The notes below the pieces were generated by a model. That model did not search any database, had not been told where the DNA came from, and saw only the letters and a program-made list of their open reading frames with translations. Shown here in pieces: positions 1-10,479 of a stretch of 42,095 nucleotides of DNA. This stretch comes from Rhizomucor pusillus (Eukaryota > Mucoromycota > Mucoromycetes > Mucorales > Lichtheimiaceae). The stretch covers positions 1 to 42,095 of the forward strand of contig FWWN02000597.1 in the NCBI GenBank assembly GCA_900175165.2, in the 5' to 3' direction. Position 1 is the first letter of the stretch, and the number at the start of each line of letters is the position of its first letter. A program made the position numbers and the translations under genes.

Positions 1-407
1 CTAATTCGCAAATTGAGTATGGTCTCAAAACACCCTCGCAACTACCATCGGCTGCCTGTGGGTCGCGAGAAACAACTCTTTCATCAAGCATAAAAGGTGA
101 TACACTCTTTACAAGCGAGGAAGGTTATATGCAGTTGGGAAAAGCTTTTTTACTGTTTTCACATCTGCGTTTTGTTGAGTCNTTNTTTCAGAACAACAAT
201 GGACTTCANACAAGAGCATCCAATTATTACCCCGCGATGTTCTTGCAACAGCTGTGGGCGAACAGANCATTTGAGACTTCAATAGATCGACAGAGCGAGA
301 CCAAAATGAGCAACAAACAAGGTTTAGCCCATCATTGAATACTCTTCAGATAATGTAGTCTTCATTGGTTTTGGAAATATTTACCTCATGATATTGATAT
401 CATCGAA
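1..407. other. Repeat-like left edge without a supported gene
   Basis: No open frame here looks like protein. Ambiguous bases occur at 182, 185, 209 and 267, which suggests collapsed or low-quality repeat sequence. Because the adjacent segment is Helitron-derived, this stretch may be part of the same element, but I see no Helitron terminus in it. Confidence 0.3.
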
Positions 408-1250
408 TTGATTGATAGCCCTCGGCGTCGAAACTACAATGAAATGGAAATTGCAATCATAGCAGGCGCTGTTGCTATGCAAGTTATTTCGAATGATTCC
501 ATGCGTATCACTCGACAACCAAAATTCGCTGAGCATATGGTTTCCGGTAGAGATGTCGTCGAGCACAGACATACATTGCCTCAGACAAGAGTGAATTGCC
601 CTTGTTGTGATGCCAAAATGTGGTTATTCGAGAGAGTATCAGGATCAAGGCAGGATCCAGTGCTTAATCTTTGTTGCAAAAATGGAAACATCGACCTTCC
701 ACTACCACAGCCACCATTCGAACCTCTTCAATCTCTTTGGAAAGAAAGCAACGCTGCTGCACGCGACTTCCATCAAAACGTCCATGCTTACAACAATGTC
801 TTTGTATTTTCTTCCCTCGGTGTCACGCTGGATGAAACCGTTGATCGTTGCCAATGCTATCCATGGCGCCTACAGTTTCAGAATTTCAGGAAGAGTATCG
901 CATCGTATCGGTCCTATGCTTCCAGAAAATGGACAGACACTGCCATTCGCACAAATATCCACTTTAATGCATTGAAATCTTCTTCCAATGATCCTCTTCC
1001 ATTCATTTTATGCCGCCACCAATTCCCAGTCCGTATAGCCTTTGCAATGACTATGCACAAAAGTCAAGGACAAACTATGAAGCATATGAGCTTATATCTT
1101 CCCTCCCCTGTCTTTTTACATGACCAACTTCACGTTGTACTTTCCCGCGTATGCTCACCTAACTCCATCTCTATCTTCTTTCCGTTTGCATCTACTCCCA
1201 CCACAGCACTCGCAACATCATGTACAGAGAAGTATATGAATAGAATATAG
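408..1250 (+). pseudogene. Decayed Helitron Rep/helicase protein (internally deleted)
   Basis: Helitron proteins carry an N-terminal region with a CPxC/CC motif, a Rep domain and a C-terminal PIF1 helicase; this is a collapsed copy. The main frame starts with an NCPCCDAKMW-like motif and an LCCKNGNIDLP motif, then HQNVHAYNNVF and SLGVTLDE, all typical of the region ahead of the Rep domain. At about 835-850 the homology jumps to the next frame, where FRISGRVSHRIG and LPENGQ continue the Helitron N-terminal domain up to about 960. At about 965-985 it returns to the first frame directly in the PIF1 C-terminal motifs (FAMTMHKSQGQTM, LHVVLSRV). More than a thousand residues expected between these parts, including the Rep HUH motif and the Walker motifs, are missing. 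It cannot encode a working transposase. It may still mark a non-autonomous Helitron. The family call is from motifs seen; the deletion extent is inferred from usual family length. Confidence 0.8.
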
Positions 1251-1634
1251 ACTACTGTATAGACGAAGTATACGAATAAAATATAGACTATAGGCATCAA
1301 TTATTGAATAGGAAGCCTTCCGTAGGAGTGAGGAGTTCTGGAGGGGGCTGAACCTCCTCCCAAGAAAAGAAAAAAAGACATCTATTTGATATTTCTCACC
1401 AATGCATCATGCGAGCGCCGGTCTGAATAAACCGGGAATTCGATGGCGTTGTGCTTGCAGAAGCGAAGCGGATGCAAAACCGCCGGAGAATGGAGGTTTA
1501 TGAAGGCCAAGGGAGATTATTATTTAATGCGGATTCCAATGAAAACCTTTTCGGTTAGGGGGACGAGCGCAGCGAGCCAAGTGCAGGGAGCGTAGCGACC
1601 GTTAAAGCACTTGTAAAAATACAACTTTCTGTAC

Positions 1635-1706
1635 TACCTTCCTGAAAAATACCTAATTCGCACTTTTGGAAACTGCATACTCGGTTTTCCATCCTTTTGG
1701 TGATGT
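1635..1706. repeat. Direct repeat, copy 1
   Basis: About 70 bp beginning ACCTTCCTGAAAAATACCTA and running through GGAAACTGCATA and TTTTCCATCCTTTT to GTGATG. It is matched with scattered mismatches by a second copy about 356 bp downstream. The shared blocks are seen directly. Confidence 0.8.
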
Positions 1707-1990
1707 TTCCACCTCTCGTGCTGCTCTTTCCTGCAATCCATTATCCTTGACCTTTGATTCTCTAGTTTTAAGACTGAGAAAGAATCCAATTCCGCTCCAA
1801 TTCACTGAAAATTCACCGAAAATGTCACTACGGACGCGATGCAGTCATTGCAAATAGAACAGATCACAGTCGTAAAATCAGTAGATTATGCCCGTTCAAC
1901 CCGTTCAATGCTGTTAGTACAGCAAACCATAGGTAAAACTCTTTCGCCTTTCTTCTATCTGAATCACTAGCTACTTAGTAAAAAAAGCCC

Positions 1991-2061
1991 ACCATCCTGA
2001 AAAATTCCTAACTCACACTTCTGGAAACTGCATAGTCGCTTTTCCATCCTTTTCGTGATGA
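1991..2061. repeat. Direct repeat, copy 2
   Basis: Same orientation as copy 1; shares CCTGAAAAAT, GGAAACTGCATA, TTTTCCATCCTTTT and GTGATG with single-base differences between blocks. Divergence suggests an old tandem or dispersed duplication rather than a recent insertion. Confidence 0.8.
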
Positions 2062-2331
2062 AGATGAAGTTGTCCCGCTTTTGCGATTCTGGGACTGCTC
2101 CTTGGACAATGAATGTAGTTTTTGCTCTATGTTGGGACCGAAAAATGGTATCTATTTGTACTTCAACGACTAACATCGTTGTTCCAACGAAAAATATTCT
2201 CAGGAAGTGTATATAGGAGCTTAATGAAGCACTGTACAGGCGTTATGATCCATCGGTATGGCTACTAGCAGCTTAGTCGCATAGAGCTCGAATTCGGTAG
2301 GGCAAGAACGTTGACCGAGTGTTTAGGGCTG

Positions 2332-2454
2332 GGACCGTTGAGCAACGGTCAAGGATATTGGCCCGGATGGTAGAAGACCGTCGGTAACGGTCATCGCAAA
2401 TAGACCGACCGGTCGGTCCTTTGGCCTGTCCGTTTTGGGACCGGACCGATATGT
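2332..2454. repeat. Cluster of GACCG/CGGTC palindromes
   Basis: Contains GACCGTTG-AG-CAACGGTC at 2333-2350 (a perfect 8-bp stem with a 2-base loop), GACCG...CGGTC at 2376-2392, a perfect 16-bp palindrome GACCGACCGGTCGGTC at 2403-2418, and GGGACCGGACCG near 2437. Seen directly; role unknown. Confidence 0.8.
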
Positions 2455-2669
2455 CATGGCCCGTTTGGAACCTTACCGTTGCATCAATTAATGGAGTAAG
2501 CGTAGTATTACTTACCACTAAGTAGGAGAAAATATCTTCATAAGATCTGCTCTATTTTTCGGTACACCCGACATTTTCATCGTGAATGACAACCCCTTTT
2601 CTAACTGAAAACATAGAGATTTGGGATTTGGCGAGCTCGCGCAGGGATGAGCTGTGTTGCGTTCGAAAG

Positions 2670-2715
2670 CAAGCAATGTTTCGTCCTCGAGCTAAGCGAG
2701 AGCGAAACATGCTTG
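2670..2715. repeat. Long imperfect hairpin
   Basis: CAAGCAATGTTTCG on the left pairs with CGAAACATGCTTG on the right with one bulged base, and CCTCG pairs with CGAG(A)G inside, leaving a small loop. It could be a transposon end or the stem of a transcript; it does not resemble a tRNA. Confidence 0.7.
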
Positions 2716-2716
2716 T

Positions 2717-2744
2717 TATAATAATAATAATAATAATAATATAT
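2717..2744. repeat. ATA trinucleotide microsatellite
   Basis: An uninterrupted run of about eight ATA units directly after the hairpin stem. Simple repeat. Confidence 0.9.
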
Positions 2745-3218
2745 GAAATTGGATAGCAAAGATCAATTGTAAAGTGAAAATACTATATTTATACTAAGAA
2801 AGCGATCGAACTTCGCTATACAGATATGGTGTTCAAAGATCGGTGACTGTGTAAAACATGAACTAACGGTTGAGGATCTCCCGTTAATTCTATGAGACCG
2901 TCGGAATATCACCTATGGAAAGAAATCTCCCTCCCCCCTTCCCGTTTCTTAAGTGTCGCTCAGATGACCTGAAGTATTAGTATTTCAGTCCTTTCCTTTA
3001 TATATGATGTCTTAGCATATTTCCAGACGTTTCCCATTCAGTCTCTTGAAATTTTCGTTGAATAAAGCAGAAGAAGAATACAACCTTCCGCAGGTGATCC
3101 TCCAGTCTAATGGAGGAATTATTGTGGAGTATGATGAGAAATAACGTATAAAAAAGCAAACCAAAGGTCGCAATATATGAAAATCTTCACATAATGATAA
3201 TGAAATGATGGATACTAT

Positions 3219-3995
3219 TTATGGGTCCGTCGCCTTTTTAGCTGATTTGTGGACGTTGGGTTCTTCGTTCCTATCATCAATCAGGATCTTCTCCCAATCA
3301 TACGATGTTACAACTTCACATGGACGCTTGACTTTTTTTGCTTTCTTCATATATGTATTCTTCGTTTCTGTCGTCATTCTTCTTCTCATCGGCATTGTCA
3401 ATGGCCACATCAGCGCTATCGAACAATCTGGAGTCACTTTAAAAAGTATATCGTCTTCGTCTGCCACGTCAAGGGTCTCCACCGCTAGTCTTTCCCTTAT
3501 TTCCAACATGGTTGTCAGCTTCATAAAGTTCAATGTAACTTCTCTTTTCAAAGTGATTAGCAGCAGTAGGATTTTGGCAGCTGCGGCATAGAAACCATCC
3601 GTTGCTGGCACAGTCATCGATGCCTTTCGGTAAGCGATCAACTTCCCGTTGTCAATTATTCGTGTACCATACACGTTCAACTTTCGTTCCACCGATTGGC
3701 ATGTAATAGCTTCGCGCAACGACCATAATTTGAGCATATGACGTGGGAGGGTGCGACCCTTTTCCAAATCGGTTATGCTGCTTTTGCCGAATGACTTTTC
3801 CTCCGTGCTCAAGTAATCAGACTGGTCATCCGCATTACACAAGATAAAGTCGACACGCTGTTGGGCGAGACTTCTGTCTTCACTTTGGAGCTCCTTGATC
3901 ACCGCTGAATAGCACTCGGCTCGCGTCACGTAGACTGTGTCATGTAAAAGAAACAGGTGTCCCAGAGAACGGAGTACAGATTTTGTCGTAGCCAT
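3219..3995 (-). CDS. Unrecognised protein, downstream half of a possibly split accessory gene
   Basis: Open frame of 258 residues starting with ATG at 3995. I do not recognise the family. The middle holds a hydrophobic stretch (about residues 133-160, AAAAKILLLLITLK). The C-terminus is strongly basic with several lysine/arginine clusters. An in-frame TGA sits two codons before the ATG, so it is not simply continuous with the frame that stops at 4005 only 9 bp upstream on the same strand. The two look like parts of one ancestral gene or a two-gene unit. Between the Helitron fragment and relic DNA, it probably belongs to an expanded, fast-changing fungal family. The order of a YGTRI-like strand, a charged turn and a helical C-terminal part is vaguely like the nuclease-like relic at 40469-41218, but that is speculation. 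Confidence 0.45.
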   Translation of the reverse strand: MATTKSVLRSLGHLFLLHDTVYVTRAECYSAVIKELQSEDRSLAQQRVDFILCNADDQSDYLSTEEKSFGKSSITDLEKGRTLPRHMLKLWSLREAITCQSVERKLNVYGTRIIDNGKLIAYRKASMTVPATDGFYAAAAKILLLLITLKREVTLNFMKLTTMLEIRERLAVETLDVADEDDILFKVTPDCSIALMWPLTMPMRRRMTTETKNTYMKKAKKVKRPCEVVTSYDWEKILIDDRNEEPNVHKSAKKATDP

Positions 3996-4004
3996 CCCTC
4001 ATTA

Positions 4005-4705
4005 TTAATCACGGACTCCATCTATGGCCGTGCGGAGGTAAGCAGTATTGTCTTGTGGATCGAGATTTGCGTATAATTCTGCTAGTAATTTGCCAACGTC
4101 TTCTCTCTTTTTGCACCGCGCAAACTGCATCAAGACTCGATGCTCCTCCAGAGTGACAGCAGGGGTCAATTTCATATTGAAATGCTCTTTGATGTCCTTC
4201 AGACCACGGGCAAATCGTCGTCGAACCATATGCTTGCTGAGATCCAGAATTCCATCTTCGCCACACTTTTTTACGAGGAATTGTGCTTTCTCCGTGACAT
4301 TCATCTCCTCAAACAGCTTTCCGGATCGGCTGCCTCGTTGGCATCCGTGAGTGCGGCGGCTGCTTCGATCAGCAGGCTGATTTGAGCAATAAGTACGCCG
4401 TTGCGTTTGACATGTTTGAGGTGCTTTTCCAGGAATTGTTTGAGCGCCTATGGTCTTTTGTATACCCTTCAGCCGTCGGCTGGCTTCTTCAACTTTTTCG
4501 GGAACAGAGATTTTGTCGGCAACATGTTGCAACGCCGCCTGGTAACATGTTGCAAATGCACGTATGTCTTCGATGTCAGTGATCTGGTAGTCGTCGAGAA
4601 TTTGCTTCAGTAAATTCAGATTGTCCCGTCCTCAGCGTCAGTAATGCGCAGGTAATCGTCGAAGGACTGCCTGACAGAGGAGATGTTTTCAAGCAGTAGG
4701 CGCAT
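4005..4705 (-). pseudogene. Frameshifted upstream half of the same accessory locus
   Basis: An ATG at 4705 opens a plausible helical N-terminus (MRLLLENISSVRQSFDDYL) that ends at a TGA near 4610. The next protein-like stretch (LLKQILDDYQITDIEDIR, then KISVPEKVEEASRRLKG) lies in another frame. From about 4460 to 4320 the protein-like text is in a third register (LEKHLKHVKRNGVLIAQISL, then EAAAALTDANEAAD), and the first register resumes with KLFEEMNVTEKAQFLVKKC to the stop at 4005. Read naively, the middle becomes a low-quality run rich in Gln, Thr and Arg. So at least three frame changes interrupt one helical protein of roughly 230 residues. Either the gene is decaying or this part of the assembly has indel errors. 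Function unknown. Confidence 0.55.
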
Positions 4706-6516
4706 TTGGAGAAAAAAGTATAGCAGGCAAAATTGATGCGTTGCTATTTGATATTTATTTGTTTATGCCATAAGTTCTAAAGTCTCCAATGAAAACGGAA
4801 AAGAGTGAATTAATACATATAAACACAAGTGACTGATAATAGACTCTTCGGCTGAGGCCGTAGGCCGAAAGCCTATCACTATTATCCGAGCCATCAGAGG
4901 CTAGTTTGTACGGCCCACGCGCCCTCCCTTCACCCCACCCCGTTTCTCGTTTAGCGATGACATTGTACATGGGTATCACACATATTTCTTTTAGTTTCGA
5001 CTAAATAAAGAAAAGATGGTAACACAGTCAAACCATCCTCATGGCAAATTATGGACGTTTAACCAAAGCTTGGATCGGCTATTTACATCAACATTTTAGT
5101 ACATTAGAATATTTTCATTTTCAACATCATCCAAAGCCCATACCATCCTGGCACATATCAAATTCAAAGCAATGGCCGCCTACTTGGCTGTCATTCATTT
5201 AGTTTCCACCTGCTCATTATCGATTCCTTCATGCATTATTACCTACAGTTGAAAAGGTGACAAAGACCTTATGAAGAAAATGGTCAAAATAAAAATGAAT
5301 GGCTGCTTCAATAGCCCACCATTCAGAGAAAGAGGAAGAAGAGGAAATAGTTCGTGAAAAGATGTAATGCTGAATTGACCTCAGGTTTATTCCAATCAAA
5401 AGCGGACTTAGTCGTACAACTGCATCCCCATTGTCTGTAATATTTTCCATCACTGTTTTCACCAACCACCGAACAGTAAGCTCTAGCTCTTTCAAGTTTT
5501 GATATCATCATATTGAACATCAATTCCTCAATAATAGTTGTCTTCCCTTGAACTAAAAGTCACTCAAATGAAGTGGAGGAAAGTGTCGTGGCATTTAGTC
5601 TGAATTGGACTTTGGCGACAAAATTGTAGCAGGGCAAGTCTGGCCAGGAAAGTGTAAAGGCACTGTGTTTTGCCCCCAGAGTGTAGTGAAAATGGGCCTA
5701 CAGCCATAGCAGCGTATGAGAGAATGAGTCTGTGCTCCTCCTGGATGCAGGTAGAGGTCGCACTGATCGGGTCGACCCACTGATAGATTTTGCAGTGACC
5801 GATTGTCAATAGATGTGTTTACGTATACGTTTCTTGAGCATAAAGCTAGCATCTTTCACCACCTTCTTGGCAAATTGGCCATCATGCTTTTTGTATTGTT
5901 CCGAGTTCGTGGCCAATTTAATTTGGACGAGCTGTGGTTGACTCAATTTCCAGCACTGTAAAAACTTGATGAAACTTGATGCATCCAGTACGTTCAAAAA
6001 CAAAAAATAAAAACTTTATTTGTCGCAAAACATGATTCAACACATTACACAACAACAATGGATAAGCAAAGCACATCCAGGCATAACTTACTCGCAAACA
6101 GCATCATGGCAAACACTCAACAGAGACAACTTCACGTGCAATGTGAGAAAAACTTGAAGGGGGAAGACAAAAATACTTACGCTGCCACCGACGACAATTG
6201 CAGCAAACAATCTTTACGACACGGAACTTGGGCATCAAAAGGAAACAATCCACTGCTGAGCTAAATCATGCAGCAACGTCCCCAATGATTGAACCAAGAC
6301 TCCCATGCATGCAGCAACCTATTCATACACTAACCTTTGCCCCCATGCACGCTATTTACTCAACAGGTCCAGCAGGAAGCCAAGTTGCCATGATACTGTG
6401 CGATACTCAACATATGCACAGGTGCTTTGCCATCCCAAAAAGGTAACCACGCTTTGTGGACATCTTTTTTATTGAAGGGATGCAAAGGTTCATACAACAA
6501 GGCTTGAAGAAAGTAT
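4706..6516. other. Intergenic DNA with unassigned relics
   Basis: No frame here is convincing. On the minus strand, 5806-6003 encodes a lysine-rich run (for example KKHDGQFAKKVVKDASF) that continues in a shifted frame to about 5600, which suggests an old broken coding segment. Around 4843-4895 there are short self-complementary GGC/GCC blocks. The segment before 6516 is the 3' flank of the S9 gene. Confidence 0.4.
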
Positions 6517-7157
6517 TTACTCTTCGTCCTCTTCTTCGCCATCACCACCTTCGGCGGCCTTGGCTCTCTTTCTCTTGACACGACCAGGGCGACCACCGCC
6601 ATAGGGAGAGCTCAAAGCAAAGTCAATGTGCTTTTGAGAGTCCTATAAAAAGAGGTATAAGTAAGTTTTGGTCCCAGGAACCGAAGACAATCTTTATATA
6701 TACGTACCAAACGGACAATGAAAGAGGGAACGTTGACGATTTGCTTGCCAACACGGATGTGACGTTGACGGATCAAGACACGGGCGTGGTGGATGGACTT
6801 GGCAAGACCCAACTTGAAGACCTGAGTCTGAAGACGGCGTTCCAAAAAGTCTTCAATCTTGAGACCAAGGACGTAATCAAGTTTCATACGGGTTTCGTCC
6901 AAGACACCGATACGGACAAGACGGCGGATAAGGGCGTTACCCTCGAAAAGACGGCGAGGGTCCTTTTCGTCGAGAGTGAGCAACTCACGGGCAGCACGAC
7001 GGATCTTGGACAATGTCAAGCCGACACGCCAGACTTCCTTCTTGTTCTTGAGACCGTATTCACCGACCAACTTCAATTCTTGGTCGAGACGGGCAGACTC
7101 GTAAGGACGCTTGGGAACCTTGTAGGTTTTGCTGTAGGTACGTGACGCGCCGGTCAT
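6517..7157 (-). CDS. RPS9: 40S ribosomal protein S9 (uS4)
   Basis: Exons 7157-6708 and 6642-6517 (minus), joined over a 65-nt intron (GTACGT...TTATAG), give 191 residues; the yeast and animal proteins are about 190-197. The N-terminus has [16 protein letters not shown]. The centre carries the S4 RNA-binding fold ([20 protein letters not shown], then [20 protein letters not shown]), and the second exon supplies [20 protein letters not shown] and an acidic tail ending in EEEDEE. uS4 binds 18S rRNA near the 5' domain in the small subunit, helps early assembly and contributes to decoding fidelity at the mRNA entry channel. The start is the ATG at 7157, the only one giving the conserved N-terminus. 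It diverges from the L21 gene across 225 bp, which suggests co-ordinated expression. Intron and frame are clean; no sign of decay. Confidence 0.97.
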
Positions 7158-7382
7158 GATGAGTACAAGCGAGAAAAGAGAGAGAGAACCGAAAATTGCA
7201 CCCGATCGCTCCTAATGAAAAAAATTTCCATGAGGCTTAGTCCCCTATCGAAAATTTTTGTTGCGCGGAGGCCAACCTCTGGTGTTCCCTCTCTTTCTGC
7301 TCGTGCAAGTCTAGACAAAGTAGGTGGATGAGTTAGATAGTCGTGAGCGACTGTGTATCTTACTTTATACCTTTTCAATAGT
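7158..7382. promoter_or_regulatory. Divergent ribosomal-protein promoter (S9/L21)
   Basis: 225 bp separate the two start codons of oppositely oriented ribosomal protein genes. Near the L21 side lies a perfect interrupted palindrome, AGTCG-TGAG-CGACT (7339-7352), and there are pyrimidine-rich patches upstream of each start. That it is a shared promoter follows from layout; no transcription factor site is identified. Confidence 0.7.
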
Positions 7383-8077
7383 ATGCCGCACTCTTTCGGT
7401 CGTAAGTATTCGAAATTAGGACGACATTCTCGATCGACAGAACACAAATCTGATGACACTTGTCGATTGCAGTTCGCGCTCGCACTCGCCACATGTTCGC
7501 TCGCAAGTTCCGCGAGCATGGCGCTATCCCCTTGTCGACTTACTTGAAGACCTACAAGGTCGGCGACATTGTCGACATTAAGGCCAACGGTGCTGTCCAG
7601 AAGGGTATGCCCCACAAGTTCTACCACGGGTAAGTGACAGATCTGATCGAGAGACTATGGAAGGGATAGGTTGTTGATGTTTGTGTGTATCCAAAAGCCG
7701 CACCGGTGTCGTTTATAACGTCACCCCCTCTGCTGTCGGCGTTATCGTCTACAAGCGTGTTGGCGGTCGCTACCTCGAGAAGCGTGTTAACATCCGCATC
7801 GAGCACATCAAGCACTCCAAGTGCCGTCAAGAATTCTTGGACCGTGTTAAAGAGAACGCCGCCAAGAAGAGAGCTGCCAAGGAGAAGGGCGGTATGTATC
7901 GATTATGTTTTCGTGACACCGAGAATACCAGCTTTACTTATGCAAGTTGCTTTTGGATATATAGAAAAGGTCTTCCTTAAGCGTATCCCTGCTCAGCCCC
8001 GTGAGGCCCACACCGTTTCCTTCAAGGACAACGAGCCCCAGGAGATCCACGCCGTCCCTTACGAGACTCTTTTGTAA
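7383..8077 (+). CDS. RPL21: 60S ribosomal protein L21 (eL21)
   Basis: Exons 7383-7401, 7473-7629, 7698-7891 and 7965-8077 join in phase to 160 residues, the usual eL21 length. The first exon is only 19 nt (MPHSFG plus one base), followed by a GTAAGT donor. Exon 2 gives [28 protein letters not shown] and [11 protein letters not shown]; exon 3 gives [17 protein letters not shown] and [14 protein letters not shown]; exon 4 ends in VPYETLL. eL21 is a structural protein of the large subunit near the central protuberance and 5S rRNA. A reader that ignores introns would misplace the start, because the long open run in exon 2 begins downstream of the true ATG. The gene converges with TSR3, with only 52 bp between stop codons, so the 3' ends probably overlap in transcripts. 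Confidence 0.96.
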
Positions 8078-8129
8078 ATTGGCTATATTTGTCATTCGAT
8101 AAAATGAGGAACGTGAAATGGGTATCTCT

Positions 8130-8936
8130 TTAATGAATGCGTGCTTTTGAAAGTTTTTCGGGGAGTTCATTGCTATTGCTGTGACAATCGTCATCCTCAT
8201 CCTCTGCGTCTTCACTCTTGGTTGTTTCCTCATCTTCATCTTCGTCTTCATCGTCATCGCTACCTTCGTAAATATGGTTGTCTCGATTTGTGTTTCTAAA
8301 CAACAATGGGTCATCGTCCTCATCCTCCTCTTCTCGTCTGCGTTGTTCATTTTCTTCAATCTTCCTGAGATACTCATTCTGGACACTGACTACTTCGGCA
8401 GAGTCTTTGCATTTAGCATACTGGGCCAGTAACTCGCCGTTGACTTGTGCAAAAGCATGGCCCCACTTGAATTTCGACATCAATGCTTCGCCATATTCGG
8501 GAAATCCAGTAATGTAGAATATAGCTGCAAGTGCCTCGGCGCAGTTGAGCTTCCACGGCCGTCCGTAGTTTACAGGGTTTGTTGCAACTAGATAGGGTAG
8601 CAAGCGGTCGGTGGGTCCTCGTATCTTGGAAAACGGAACTTCGTCTATGCGTGCCCAGGAACAATCTACAACAGCTGCACCGTACAACTCGACCAAACGT
8701 CGATCGGCTGGCGACACTGCCTTTTCTCCTACAGGGCTTGCCACGATGCCACGGAACCGCTGGTTGAGTTTAAGAGTCTTCAACATGTTGGTTCTTGCAA
8801 GTTTCACGCCTGAACAACGCTTCGGATCGCAGTGCTTAAAATCCCACATTGCCACTGGCATCGGTATGGGCGATTCAGAGTTGCCGTCGTTGTTCGCCGA
8901 CTCTTCATTGTAATTACGCGCGTTTCTTCGTCCCAT
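8130..8936 (-). CDS. TSR3: 18S rRNA aminocarboxypropyltransferase Tsr3
   Basis: A single exon of 268 residues. Tsr3 transfers the 3-amino-3-carboxypropyl group from S-adenosylmethionine to the hypermodified pseudouridine of 18S rRNA, a late cytoplasmic step in small-subunit maturation. Family motifs are seen: VAMWDFKHCDPKRCSG near residues 28-43, LVELYGAAVVDCSWARIDEV near 81-100, LPYLVATNPVNYGRPWKLNC near 112-131, and EALAAIFYITGFPEYGEALM. The C-terminal third is a low-complexity acidic tail (runs of Asp and Glu), as in fungal Tsr3. The start is the ATG at 8936; ArfGAP ends 110 bp upstream on the same strand. The presence next to ribosomal protein genes fits a ribosome-related neighbourhood but may be chance. 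Confidence 0.95.
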   Translation of the reverse strand: MGRRNARNYNEESANNDGNSESPIPMPVAMWDFKHCDPKRCSGVKLARTNMLKTLKLNQRFRGIVASPVGEKAVSPADRRLVELYGAAVVDCSWARIDEVPFSKIRGPTDRLLPYLVATNPVNYGRPWKLNCAEALAAIFYITGFPEYGEALMSKFKWGHAFAQVNGELLAQYAKCKDSAEVVSVQNEYLRKIEENEQRRREEEDEDDDPLLFRNTNRDNHIYEGSDDDEDEDEDEETTKSEDAEDEDDDCHSNSNELPEKLSKARIH

Positions 8937-9046
8937 TATATAAAATAAGAATAAAGAGAATAATAGGAAGAGGAAATGAATAGTGGCTTGTTATAAACGA
9001 TATAATTGCATTTTCTTTTTAAAAGGAAACACTAGCGCTAAATATT

Positions 9047-10356
<1,310 letters not shown>

Positions 10357-10479
10357 GGTTGTTAAAGTGAAGGGAAGAGCGACCTGCAAACGGATCTCCC
10401 TCTCAACTCAGTTCGTGTTACCTCATTAAGCAATCAGCAATCAATCAGGGACAAACTTCAGACGCTTTTTAGGGTTCAT

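Larger units (their letters stand above)
1251..3218. other. Gene-free repeat-rich stretch
   Basis: No supported gene. It contains the diverged direct repeats, the GACCG palindrome cluster, the hairpin and the ATA repeat listed separately, and short GC-rich self-complementary pieces such as GGAGG/CCTCC around 1340-1357. The composition fits remains of transposable elements between the Helitron fragment and the minus-strand frames. Confidence 0.5.

Noticed and set aside
2670..2715. The hairpin as a tRNA or snRNA
   Set aside because: It is a single long stem without the other arms, the T-loop sequence or a downstream poly-T terminator.
5564..5852. Overlapping minus-strand frames as a possible gene
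   Set aside because: Two frames of the same stretch are both open without motifs or splice support; more likely an old repeat.
6741..7145. Long plus-strand frame opposite the S9 gene
   Set aside because: It is the complement of a highly conserved ribosomal protein exon; its residues match no family and codon bias belongs to the minus strand.
8181..8913. Hydrophobic plus-strand frames that look like membrane proteins
   Set aside because: They are the complement of the acidic tail and body of TSR3; Asp/Glu codons read backwards give Ile, Val and Phe runs.
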